Below are positions 1-11,023 of a DNA stretch of 64,000 bases, in pieces. Numbering within the stretch: position 1 is the stretch's first letter; each line of letters begins with the position of its first letter. The stretch comes from Histoplasma ohiense. Taxonomy: Eukaryota; Ascomycota; Eurotiomycetes; Onygenales; Ajellomycetaceae. The DNA lies in assembly GCA_017607445.1 (NCBI GenBank), contig JAEVHH010000002.1, positions 4,703,501-4,767,500 on the forward strand, in the 5' to 3' direction. The position numbers were made by a program, and so were the translations under genes. Under the pieces are notes generated by a model. That model did no database searches and was not told the DNA's origin. It saw only the letters and a list, made by a program, of their open reading frames with translations.

Positions 1-3000
1 AGTTCAAGACCCATTATATTCAAATCAATACAACTTTGAAAAAGCTCAGTGGACAGAAGTGAAAAGAATGATTGAAAAGTTGAAATTAGAGAATAGAGAA
101 ACTCTTTATTGGAAATCAGATACAAATCTTACAGATAAAATGCTTGAAGACAGAGCAAATTTAATCACTGAGATTATTCTTTCAAGTATAAAGAAATATA
201 TTCCATTGAAAAGAGTCTCTGAATTCTCTAAGCCTTGGTGGAATGATGAGATTTCAAATAAAAGAAGACATTTAGCTAGAGTTAAAAAAGATTGAAAAGA
301 AGATCTTGTTTCATTTGAGTATTTAAAGAATATTAGAAATGATTATTTCTCAACAATTAAAAAGGCAAAGACTGATTGTTGGAATAACTTTCTAGAAAAT
401 GCTCAGGGGAAAGAGATCTTCAAAGCTTTTAGATATACTAAGTCAAAAACAATGTCTAAGCTACCAACATTAACTTATAATTTTCAGAATGAGGAAATTA
501 TAGCTAGCTCATTTGAAGATAAATGTCAAGCTTTTATGACAATATTATTTCCATTATCAAATAATTCAACTGAGATTTGTTCTTTGCAAGAAGATAATGA
601 ATATGAACATGATAAGAAATGGGAATGGTCTGACTTAACTGAAGATGAATTAAAGACAGCTATTTTTTCATCTTCAAAGGTCACAGCAGCAGGAGCTGAT
701 ACTATAAATTATTTAATAATTCAAGAGCTTTATTCAGTACTAAAAGATGAGCTCTTTGAATTGTTCTCAAATCTTTTGAAATATGGGTATCACCCTAAGT
801 GCTGGAGGCATGCTGTTGGAGTTATTCTTTCAAAACCCAATAGAAAACCAACTATTCCTAAATCTTATAGAGTGATATCTCTGCTGAATTGTCTGGGAAA
901 AATTCTGGAAAAGATAATTGCAACTAGATTGTCTTTTCTATCTGCTACTACTGATCTATTATATGATGATCAGATGGGAAGTAGAAAGCAAAACTCAGCA
1001 ATTGATGCAGTTCTCTCTGTAGTTCATGATATTCAACTTGCAAAGAATGAAAAAATGGTTACAACTGCAATGTTTATTGATATAAAAGGTGCATTTGATT
1101 GTGTTTCACTTTTCTCAAATGATCAATACTTTGATAGAACTGAGAATGCCAAAGTCTCTCATTAAATGGGTTATCTGTTTCATGTCAAAAAGAACTATTC
1201 AGTTGCTTTTTGATGGAATGAGACAAGATATAACAGATATTGAGATAGGAGTTCCTCAGAGTTCCCCAGTCTCACCCATTTTGTTTGCTATATTTATCAA
1301 GTTTCTATTTATTGATAGACAAATGGCAATTATGGTGAGAACTCCAAGCTATGTGGATGATTTAGGCCTAGTTGTAAGCTCAGAATCAATTGTGAATAAC
1401 TGCAATTTGATTGAGCAAGCAGCAACTGAAATGATTGAAAAAGCAAAATCAAAAAACATTGTTTTTGATATGGACAAAACTGAATTAATTCATTTTTATC
1501 CAAATTTCAGAGAAAAAGATACTGAAGTTAAGCTTTTAAGTCATTCAGTTAAATCTAAAAACTCAGTTAGATGGCTTGGTGTCTGGTTAGATTCTCAATT
1601 GAATTTTAAATCTCATGTGCAAATAAAAACTGCAAATGCTGAAAGAATTTTAAACAGTATATTGAGACTTTCAAATACTGAAAGAGGTCTGATATTTCAA
1701 GCAATGAGACAATTATATATTGCCTGTGTGACCTCTGTTTCAGATTATGCAGTTCAGGTGTGGTGGAGAGGTCAAAAACACTTTATAGAAAGGTTTCAAA
1801 AACTTCAAAACTCAGCTTTAAGAAAGATTCTAGAAGTATTCAAAACTACTTCAATTAAAGCTATGGAAATTGAAGCCTCTATTCCTCCACCACAAGTGAG
1901 ATTTGATAAAATCTGTATGAATTATGCTCTCAGAATTATGAAGCTATATTCACATCATTCTATTAGAAAGAGAGTTTCAAGTTCTTTTCCAAATGAGTCA
2001 AATGGATTAGAATTAGATTGGGAACTTTATCTTGATTGGAATGAGACTGATTTATCTGAAAATTCAAGTTCTTTACAAAGAAGAAGGATACCATCTCAGT
2101 TGTTTAGAATTTGCTCAATGATTAAGAACTGTTTCTCTAGTTTAAATGTAGAGAGAGTAGCTATTGAAAATCTCTCTCCTTGGAAGAAAAGTCTTGATAA
2201 TCTTGTTGATTTAAACATTAGTCAACTTTCAAAAGAAGATCAGACTCAAGAACATTTAAAGCTTTTGAAACAAGTGAAAAATAAAGCAATTCTTATATAC
2301 ACTGATGGCTCAAAATGTGAGAAAACAGGCAATCTTGGAGCTGGAATAGCATATTCAGAAAATGATAAAAACTATATTCTTGATTCTTGGCAAATTGGAA
2401 AAGAGTCAGAAGTTTTTAATGCTGAATTATTTGCAATTTCAAGAGCTTTCAAATTGATTGAAATGAAGATTGAACAATGGAAAAGATTTGAGCATATTTG
2501 GATATTCTCTCGATAGTCAAGCAGAGCTTAAAAGACTTCAAAGTAATAAAATCAGCAGTGGACAGTCAATGCTAGAGCTGATTTTGAAAAGTCTTCAAAA
2601 TATCCAAAGAAAAATCTCACTCAATTGTTCTATTCATCTTCACTGGGTGCCTGCTCACATGGGTATATATGGCAATGAAATGACTGATAAAGCTGCAAAA
2701 AGAGCCACTGAGTTAGAAGTCTGCTGTCAAAGAATTGTAACATGGTCTTTTATTAAAAGAAGAATAAGAGAATTATGTTTACAAAAGTGGCAAGATGTCT
2801 GGTTCATGCAAAGAAAAAGTGTGCATTATTCCAGATTTGAAACTAAGCCAAAGTGGAAGACTTGCTCAATAAAGTGTAAGAAGAAACTTTTTGCTACAAT
2901 AATGCAGCTAAAGCTTGGATATAGACATTTCAAATCATATTTAGCAAAGTTTAAAGATGATTTAAATGATCTATGTTCAGATTGTCAGTTATATGAAAAT

Positions 3001-3186
3001 CCAGAGCATCTTCTGTTACTTTGTACAAAGTATTCAGAACTAAGATTGAGACTGAGAGAGAAGTATCAACTGAATCAGTTAAATTTGAGTTTGTTATTCA
3101 ATACAAAAGCTGGAAATATGTTCTTAATTGAATATTTAAATGAGTCAAATGTTGCTACAAGAGCTTGTTTGAATAGTGTCACTTGA
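1..3186 (+). pseudogene. LINE-A ORF2 (RT, RNase H, C-terminal zinc motif), lightly damaged
   Basis: ORF2 polyprotein that would make cDNA at the genomic target. Visible in order: a WWNDEIS linker motif near 235-255; RT with FIDIKGAFD near 1075-1100, GVPQSS near 1250 (GVPQGS in A2) and an intact YVDD near 1350; RNase H beginning YTDGS near 2300 with HWVPAHMGIYGNEMTDKA near 2640-2690; a C-x2-C-x7-H-x5-C motif near 2975-3025; TGA stop at 3184. Lesions relative to A2: Trp TGG to TGA at about 292, a one-base insertion near 1110, and a frameshift near 2509. All visible Arg codons are AGA/AGG. Inactive as it stands but recent. Confidence 0.93.
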
Positions 3187-3582
3187 TGATATTTAGATCA
3201 GTTGTTTTTGTTTATTTTATTTTGATCTTTTCTTTAACTTTGTTTATTGTTAATTTTCATTTGTTTCAAGCAGTTTGCTTCATTATTTGTTGATAATAGT
3301 CATTGCAAATGTTTTTTCTTTTCTGTTGATTTTTAATAGCTGCTGTCTTTTATAATATTTATTTCCTTTGTTTTGAAGTTGAGTTGTGCTAACCCATTGA
3401 CATTCTTTTGATTTTATTTTTGGATTGAATAGTTTGAATAGTTGTTTGATTCTGGGCTGGAATTCTGTTAATGCATGTGTCAAATTGTTTTTGTATATTA
3501 GAATATTCTTGATTTGAAAAATCCTGAAGTATTTCAGGTAGATGTCATAGTCACTGACTGTATACATCTATAATTGAAGAAT

Positions 3583-3603
3583 AATAATAATAATAATAAT
3601 AAT
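3583..3603 (+). repeat. LINE-A 3' tail, (TAA)n after a GAAGAA motif
   Basis: Terminal TAA repeat closing A1, preceded by TATAATTGAAG. The same GAAGAATAATAAT ending closes A3, A4 and both SINE-1 copies. Confidence 0.9.
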
Positions 3604-3714
3604 CTTCAGTGTAGCACATCTCCATGCCCTTCGGGAGGCTTCTGAAACACGGGCGCTGCCCGTGTTTTCTCCGGGATGTTAAACCAATACAAACAAACAA
3701 ACAAACAAACAAAC
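3604..3714 (+). mobile_element. LINE-B copy B8: 3' end only, unmutated
   Basis: The last ~111 bp of a LINE-B element: the motif CAGTGTAGCACATCTCC, a hairpin with arms ACACGGGC and GCCCGTGT around GCT, a CTCCGGGATG stretch and an (ACAA)n tail. It keeps several CpGs that are CA or TG in the other LINE-B 3' ends (18000, 26660, 27100), so it is the best local reference for the unmutated 3' terminus. It sits exactly between the A1 tail and the broken end of A2. Confidence 0.85.
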
Positions 3715-6588
3715 CATTGAGCAAATTCTAAATAGCTGAGATGGTATTCTTCTTCTTTGTAAAGAACTTGAATTTTCAGATAAATCAGTTTCATTCCAAT
3801 CAAGATAAAGTTCCCAATCTAATTCTAATCCATTTGATTCATTTGGAAAAGAACTTGAAACTCTCTTTCTAATAGAATGATGTGAATATAGCTTCATAAT
3901 TCTGAGAGCATAATTCATACAGATTTTATCAAATCTCACTTGTGGTGGAGAAATAGAGGCTTCAATTTCTATAGCTTTAATTGGAGTAGTTTTGAATACT
4001 TCTAAGATCTTTCTTAAAGCTAAGTTTTGAAGTTTTTGAAATCTTTCTATAAAGTGTTTTTGACCTCTCCACCACACCTGAACTGCATAATCTGAAACAG
4101 AGGTCACACAGGCAATATATAATTGTCTCATTGCTTGAAATGTCAGACCTCTTTCAGTATTTGAAAGTCTTAATATACTGTTTAAAATTCTTTCAGCATT
4201 TGCAGTTTTTATTTGCATATGAGATTTAAAATTCAATTGAGAATCTAACCAAACACCAAGCCATCTAACTGAGTTTTTAGATTTAATTGAATGATTTAAA
4301 AGCTTAACTTCAGTATCTTTTTCTCTGAAATTTGGATAAAAGTGAATTAATTCAGTTTTATCCATATCAAAAACAATGTTTTTTGATTTTGCTTTTTCAA
4401 TCATTTCAGTTGCTGCTTGCTCAATCAAATTGCAGTTATTCACAATTGATTCTGAGCTTACAACTAGGCCTAAATCATCCACATAGCTTGGAGTTCTCAC
4501 CATAATTGCCATTTGTCTATCAATAAATAGAAACTTGACAAATATAGCAAACAAAATGGGTGAGACTGAGGAACCCTGAGGAACTCCTATCTCAATATCT
4601 GTTATATCTTGTCTCATTCCATCAAAAAGCAACTGGATAGTTCTTTTTGACATGAAACAGATAACCCACTTAATGAGAGACTTTGGCATTCTCAGTTCTA
4701 TCAAAGTATTGATCATTTGAGAAAGTGAAACACAATCAAATGCACCTTTTATATCAATAAACATTGCAGTTGTAACCATTTTTTCATTCTTTGCAAGTTG
4801 AATATCATGAACTACAGAGAGAACTGCATCAATTGCTGAGTTTTGCTTTCTACTTCCCATTTGATCATCATATAATAGATCAGTAGTAGCAGATAGAAAA
4901 GACAATCTAGTGGCAATTATCTTTTCCAGAATTTTTCCCAGGCAATTCAGCAGAGATATCACTCTATAAGATTTAGGAATAGTTGGTTTTCTATTGGGTT
5001 TTGAAAGAATAACTCCAACAGCATGCCTCCAGCACTTAGAATGATACCCATATTTCAAAAGATTTGAGAATAATTCAAAGAGCTCATCTTTTAGTACTGA
5101 ATAAAGCTCTTGAATTATTAAATGATTTATAGTATCAGCTCCTGCTGCTGTGACCTTTGAAGATGAAAAAATAGCTGTCTTTAATTCATCTTCAGTTAAG
5201 TCAGGCCATTTCCATTTCTTATCATGTTCATATTCATTATCTTCTTGCAAAGAACAAATCTCAGTTGAATTATTTGATGATGGAAATAATATTCTCATAA
5301 AAGCTTGACATTTATCTTCAAATGAGCTAGCTATAACTTCCTCATTCTGGAAATTATAAGTTAATGTTGGTAGCTTAGACATTGTTTTTGACTTAGTATA
5401 TCTAAAAGCTTTGAAGATCTCTTTCCCCTGAGCATTTTCTAGAAAGTTATTCCAACAATCAGTCTTTGCCTTTTTAATTGTTGAGAAATAATCATTTCTA
5501 ATATTCTTTAAATACTCAAATGAAACAAGATCTTCTTTCCAATCTTTTTTAACTCTAGCTAAATGTCTTCTTTTATTTGAAATCTCATCATTCCACCAAG
5601 GCTTAGAGAATTCAGAGACTCTTTTCAATGGAATATATTTCTTTATACTTGAAAGAATAATCTCAGTGATTAAATTTGCTCTGTCTTCAAGCATTTTATC
5701 TGTAAGATTTGTATCTGATTTTCAATAAAGAGTTTCTCTATTCTCTAATTTCAACTTTTCAATCATTCTTTTCACTTCTGTTCACTGAGCTTTTTCAAAG
5801 TTGTATTGATTTGAATATAATGGGTTTTGAACTGTTTGATTACTATCCAATTCCATATCAACTTGAATTATCTCATGACCAGTGGCAGCACCATTTGTTT
5901 CATTTGAGTCAATATACCAATTAAAATGTTTATCCTCATATAGATTCTTAGAGAAAAAACATAGATCTATAATTGATTTCTGTCTCAAACCTGGCTTGTG
6001 AAAAGTGGGAATGTCTTGCTCATTTATCAACTCTAGTTTGTTTAAAAGTGCTCATTCAACTAGTTTTTCAGCTCTAATTGATTGAGTTCTTTCTGAATTC
6101 CACCAAGAGTGATGAGCATTGAAATCCCCCATGATTATTGAATTCTTTTCTGGTTTCAACTGCATTAAACATCTATCAAATGTCCAAGTTCTATTGTTTT
6201 CTCTCAGTGATCTTTCATTGTAGATATTGACTAATTGAATATTTTCAAACTGTTTTTTCATATCCACAATGTCACCAACAAGAATATCAGAGTCAGATAT
6301 CAAATCATATCTCAGATTGAATTGAAATCTAGAATTCTTTCTAGCATAAATTGCCACTCTAACTCTAATATCTGTTTTCTCTGGTAGAAAACAATAGTAT
6401 GCTGGATGAGATACACTATACATTTGATCAGCATCAAGTCTGGGTTCTTGAATAAGAACAAAGTCTGCTTTTTGCTCATAGCCAATTTGTAAACAGGAAT
6501 AAAGACATGGATTTATTCTGTCCACATTATTTTGAATAAATTTGATTTTTGTAGAACTTTTAACATTTTTTTGATGTTTTTCCTGCAT
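3715..6588 (-). pseudogene. LINE-A ORF2 (endonuclease and RT), truncated, three Trp-to-TGA stops
   Basis: ATG at 6588 opens an endonuclease/exonuclease/phosphatase domain: a QNNVDR start, IQEP near residue 47, GDFNAHHSWW near residue 155, then STIDL-like and TGHE segments near 5990-5870. TGA near 6050, near 5780 and near 5727 replace Trp; the last two are TGG in A1, and the first is inferred. From 5694 the frame is open for over 650 codons to 3715 and includes FIDIKGAFD, GVPQGS and an intact YVDD. The ORF ends in residues read from the abutting LINE-B tail. I saw no CpG from 3715 to about 6600. This is the best preserved RT frame in the window. Confidence 0.92.
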
Positions 6589-6704
6589 TATATAAGACTG
6601 TTGAATGGTTTTTTATCTTTATTCAGAGTCAGATAATAGACTAAATCTATTATTCACAACTTCAACAGCTATCATATCTTGCATATGTGTATCTCTCATT
6701 TGTG
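3715..6704 (-). mobile_element. LINE-A copy A2, 3' half missing
   Basis: Minus-strand LINE-A with a short 5' region (6589-6704), endonuclease, linker and most of the RT. It stops abruptly at 3715, at the point matching A1 position about 2127, where the LINE-B 3' end abuts. The RNase H and tail are absent, which is the wrong side to be lost by normal 5' truncation, so a later rearrangement with A1 or at the B8 insertion is likely. The 5' boundary near 6704 is approximate. Confidence 0.88.
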
Positions 6705-7452
6705 CTACGTGGCTATTCCACGCAGGATGCACCTTAAGCTAGTTACATATTATAACCCCTATAACCAACCGACCACCGCGTCCGTCCTCTCGGGCCGCTT
6801 TAACTAGTTCTGGGGTTTCCAGCGGGGGTCCTAGTTAAGCGCCACTGCCCACCCTAGGCATCACCATAGCCCAGAGCTTCCAGTTGCTGATCTCGGCCCA
6901 TTGCCCCCTTGGCCTACCAACCAGCCGTCGTGGCCTTGCCCCGTGTAAGGGACTAACCATAGGCTTACCCCACCCGATGATAACCCACTAATAGTGTTAG
7001 ATGACCACTAGTGGGCCCTGAATAGGGCGCCTACCAGGGTGTCCTGTTTGGCTTGCTACTACCCCTCTGATGAGGCAGCCAATCGGATGGTTTTTAAAAT
7101 CATTCCCTGTTGTTGGGGTGGCCCCCTAGATGCCGGGGGCCTTGGCAGGTGCTAGTATGTATAAGCACTCTATACTCGACCCTCTGTAATCATCGGATCT
7201 TGCTTAGATCAGCACTAGTGACAGGGGGGCTGCTTGGCACTAATGAGCATGGCTTCCAGCGGCCACCACCCTCACCACTGCCAAGCAGCGCCCCTGTCAG
7301 CACTGCCTCACTAGGCTTGGCCCCTGGTCACGGGGGCCTTCATGGGTAAGAAGTGGCCCAAAATGGGACCTTGCCAGCAGCAGGATTCGAACCTACAGCA
7401 CATCTAACAGTGCTACCTTGGGTAACAGTCTTACCAACTGCGCCACGCGGGC
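6705..7452 (-). mobile_element. SINE-2: tRNA-derived retroposon, GC-normal, about 750 bp
   Basis: A GC-rich, CpG-retaining island whose composition differs sharply from both neighbours. Read on the minus strand it starts with a tRNA-like head (7452 to 7370) containing A and B boxes and continues into a non-coding body ending near 6705 with a small hairpin (GCGTGG/CCACG). No convincing ORF. Neither flank shows a clear target duplication: the right flank is broken LINE-B and the left is the LINE-A 5' region, so it probably marks a rearrangement as well as an insertion. Long for a SINE; a composite is possible. Confidence 0.7.
7370..7452 (-). promoter_or_regulatory. tRNA-like head of SINE-2 with internal Pol III A and B boxes
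   Basis: On the minus strand the head starts GCCCGCGTGGCGCAG. A box TGGCGCAGTTGG lies at 7445-7434 and B box GGTTCGAATCC at 7393-7383, at a spacing normal for a tRNA-type Pol III promoter. It runs straight into the SINE body without a terminator, so it is read as a SINE promoter, not a free tRNA gene. Confidence 0.75.
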
Positions 7453-9538
7453 ACTTATATACTGAGTAATTAGAAGTTTTGATATCAGAGTATATGTAAG
7501 ACTTCTGTATACAGATTACTTCACAGCTCTGTTTGAAAGTAAACTGTAGAGCTACTATATAACAGAGAGCTGCTCTGACTGTATTTACTCAGAAAATCTG
7601 CAGAGAATGATTTTTCTGCTGATTATTTCTGTAATATCAGCTGTGTTGCTGATGTTGATGTTCTAGTATAAGAAGTTACTTAATAAGCTGCTGTTAAAAT
7701 TCATCTATAAAATGAGATTGAAGAGTTTCAGATCTGTTGTCTGTATACTGAAGTTGATCTATTCTTTAACTGCTTGACTACTGCTCTGCTGTGTGAGCTG
7801 AGTATTGTCTAGTGCAGATCATCTGTCAGATGATGTTCTCTTTACTGATGAAACTCTGAATAGTCATTCATTTGCAGAGTGCTAGCTCAGTGAGCTGTGT
7901 TGACTGAATTAACTGAGTGAATGATGTAAATATCATCATTGTGATTATTGATGCTGGCTGTGCTGATGATGATTGCTGTTTCTGAGCATCTCTATAACAT
8001 CTGTCATCAAGACAGTGAACAGCTGCTAGCTTCTTTTGAGTTAGACATCTGAGAATGCTATTCACATATCTGAGTGTGACAGAGCAGTGCTGATACTCAG
8101 CTGAGTAGAGTTGACAGCAGTTGATATATTATAGTACTCTTTTGTACTTCATATCTGTTGATCTCTTATACTGACTTATAAGCTCACTGCAGTTGAAGTA
8201 TTTCATCAGTTGTATATATTTTAATGAATGACAGTATCTCTGACATTCTGAATTATGTTTCACTGTCAGAGATCTTTTCTCAATGAGTCTGACTCTTTTA
8301 CTGATATTGAAGAGTGAGAAATCTTTCATCAGAGTGAGAAAGAAAACAATTCATATAATCTTTCTTATCTTAAAATTCATTTCATATTGTGAGAATCAAC
8401 AGCTCACTGATTTTATCTTTATCTAAGTCAGAATCTCTCTTTCAATCATTTTATCTGTGAGAATTCTTGTCTCTTCTCAGTTCTGAATAAATTTCAGAAT
8501 CTCTGAAACAGTATAATTGTACCACCACTCTGATAACTGAATCTTTATAGTGTCAAGAACTTCACAGAGAGTAGTCACTGTCTTCTCAGTGATCAGAGCA
8601 TTGTATATATTTCTGTTGTTTGATGTAATCATTCAATCTGTTCTGATAAGTTTCATCTTCAGTATATTAGCTATATTCTTCATTCTCTGAATGTTTGCAA
8701 TAATTATCTGTCATATAGTATATGATTGCAGCTGAGCAACTCATTTCTCTAATTGAAGAATAATAAGAATTTATAAGTTCTTCTGCTGTTTTGTGCTCTC
8801 TATAAAACTTTTTGACTGACTGATGTTCTTGAGCTGTGAGCTGACTTCACTAGCTTTGTCAGCTGAGAAAGCTATAGCTTTGATAGAGATAGTTTCAGAG
8901 AAAACAGAGTTTTTTCTCTTCTGTACAATGTCTGCTCAGATAGTCAGCTCTCTCACAGTTGTTTTTGCTGAATTTGACTGTGAGTAAATATTCAGAGCAG
9001 TACTCTCTTTTAGAGTTGATGCTGCATTCAGATCTGCTGTCATATATACAATGAATCTTTTATAGAAAATTCAGATAAAGTTCTGACTGACTAACTGCTT
9101 CTTTTTCTCAATTCAGCTGTTCAGAGTTTTTGTCAATTTGATGAGAGTCTTCTGCTGCAGATTCTGTTGCTGTTGAATCTTCTCAAACTGCTTCTGCAGC
9201 TGAGAGATGATTATGAAGATGCTGTCACTGATTTCTTTGAGAACTGAAGAAGATATTGTAACAGTTCTTCTCTGTCTCTTATCAGTCTTTTCAGTAACAA
9301 AATTGACTGATGACTTCAGCTTCAGTGATCTGATGTAGACTGTGTCAATGTTTTTGAGTGAATGAAAGAGTATTGAGAGCTTCATGACCACTCAATCTGT
9401 GCAGTACACACACATAGAGTAATCACAGAGAGTGTATGATGATATTGAACAGATTGAAGAGTTAAAATTATACAAAAAACAGTTAGAAAATTGGAAAATT
9501 CAAATCTACCTCTACATTTGTGAGTAGTTGTAAGAATG
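7453..9538 (-). mobile_element. LINE-B copy B1: 5' end through ORF1 into the endonuclease
   Basis: Minus-strand LINE-B that begins at its true 5' terminus (9538; CATTCTTACAACTAC, as in B3, B5 and B7), runs through ORF1 and breaks in the endonuclease at 7453, against SINE-2. Heavily mutated: no CpG seen and many TGA stops. Its 5' terminal base directly abuts the plus-strand RNase H piece B2 at 9539, giving a head-to-head junction. Confidence 0.88.
7868..9385 (-). pseudogene. LINE-B ORF1 (gag-like, zinc knuckles), degenerate
   Basis: First ORF of a Tad-clade LINE, normally a nucleic-acid-binding chaperone. ATG at 9385; an N-terminal segment with SSVLKEISDS and a Gln-rich coiled coil (QLQKQFEKIQQQQ); then a C-terminal cysteine/histidine region with CQRYCHS, CSEL and AVHCLDDRC blocks resembling the CCHC knuckles of Tad ORF1 proteins. 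The frame is broken mainly by TGA. It ends near 7868 with an ELALCK-type terminus shared by other copies. Confidence 0.82.
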
Positions 9539-10871
9539 TATATAAAAATAGAGAACAATAAGAAAGTAGATTATCTGACTAAGCAGACAATCTCATCTAC
9601 TACAGTCTCAGTCTATAAACTCAAGATCATGCTCACAGTCAGTGAAGTTCACACAGTAATTAAACAGCTCAGTTAAGAGACAGAGTAAGAGTGATGAAAC
9701 AGAGTCTATGAAAAACTCTCTGACTGATACTGAAACTGAAGATTCAGCAGATTAACTATGAAATATCAAATAAAGATCTCTTCAAAGCTCATCATATTAT
9801 AATATATTCTTCATCACTGACTTGTATTTCACTTCTCTCATGAGAATTTCTTCTGATATCACAGACACTTTCAGTATACAGATGTGAGGCTTGTCTGTAT
9901 CTGTGAATACAACAAAAACTCAGAGCATTTGATACTCTGTTGACATTTACAGAGACACTTTTCTCACTGATTCAAAAGATCAGCAGTACAGCTATACAAT
10001 CAGACAACAACTGTTGTCTATCTAGAGTCTCTGATCTTTACAGACTTTGTAGAACTACTTGATCACACACAGTTCTACACACAGTACTGTATAAGATAAC
10101 ACAGCTGTTTGAGTATATATTATCTGACAGCTCTTCACAGCAGTTTCAAGTCTATACAGATGATACAGATAGCACAACATCTGATACAACTGATTCAATC
10201 AGTACAATAGATTCAATCAATACAATCAGTACAAATGATACAATTGATTCAATCAATACAATCAGCTCAATTGATTCAATTGATACAAACAGTACAATTG
10301 ATTCAGTCAGTTCAATCAATACAAATAATACAAATGATACAATTGATACAATCAGTTCAATTAATTCAATTGATTCAACTGATGTAAATGATTCAATCAG
10401 CACAGTTGATTTATCTATTTCAACTAGCTGTGATATAATCAGTACAGTCTGTATACTGACTCAGTTGATATACTCTCAGCTGTCAGTATGATATCTATAT
10501 ATACTCTGCTTTGCTTTTCTTTATTAATTCTAATTTCTATTGATTTAAATACTTTTCTTCTTTTTTCTCACTGCTCTCTCTGTCTCTTTTCACTTCTTTT
10601 CTCTCACAATCTTCTTCAGTACTCTCTTCTCTCTCTCTTTTCAGACTTGTGCTGAATTATATGACTGTAAGATGTCACAGATGACACAGACTTTTCTTCA
10701 TTCTTTTCTTTATTTTTCTTTTCAGAATATTTATTTTTTCTTTTTTTCTTTTATCTATCTCATCTGTTTTTCTTTTGTTGTTAGAAATGCAGACAGTTCT
10801 CAGATCAACTGAAAGAGTTATTTCTTTTCATTCACTATAAAGTCTTTCAGACACAGCAGCAGCAGTTCTCT
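9539..10871 (+). mobile_element. LINE-B copy B2, first part (RNase H end and 3' region)
   Basis: Plus-strand LINE-B starting abruptly inside the RNase H region (matching B3 near 16660) and running through the Ser/Thr minisatellite into the 3' UTR. It is interrupted by B3 at 10872 and resumes at 18107 after a 14-bp target duplication (AGCAGCAGTTCTCT at 10858-10871 and 18093-18106). B2 is therefore older than B3. Confidence 0.85.
10180..10405 (+). repeat. LINE-B minisatellite (TCAATCAGTACA-type units) in B2
   Basis: Degenerate 6/12-bp units built from ATTCAA, ATCAGT and ACAAAT blocks. On the plus strand they encode a Ser/Thr/Asp/Asn/Ile repeat at the C-terminal end of ORF2, downstream of RNase H. 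All LINE-B copies that reach this point carry it, with different unit order and number. Confidence 0.85.
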
Positions 10872-11023
10872 CATCCTTACAACTATCCATGAATGTAGAG
10901 GTACATTTGAATTTTCCAATTTTCTAACTGTTTTCATATAATTTTAACCCTTCAACCTGTTCAATATTGTCACACATTCTCTGCAATTACTCTATGTGTG
11001 TGCACTGTACAGATTGAGTGGTC

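Larger units (their letters stand above)
1..3603 (+). mobile_element. LINE-A copy A1 (Tad-like non-LTR retrotransposon), 5' part outside window
   Basis: Non-LTR retrotransposon on the plus strand. The window opens in the linker between endonuclease and RT; RT, RNase H, a C-terminal zinc-type motif, 3' UTR and a (TAA)n tail follow. Close to A2 (3715-6704, minus) over the shared part. Coding DNA has essentially no CpG; the single CG I see, near 2509, lies at a frameshift. The few lesions and high identity to A2 suggest a young copy. Confidence 0.93.

Noticed and set aside
7110..7349. Pro/Leu/Gly-rich ORF on the plus strand in SINE-2
   Set aside because: Lies within the non-coding SINE body on the opposite strand, with GC-rich chance openness and no conserved features.
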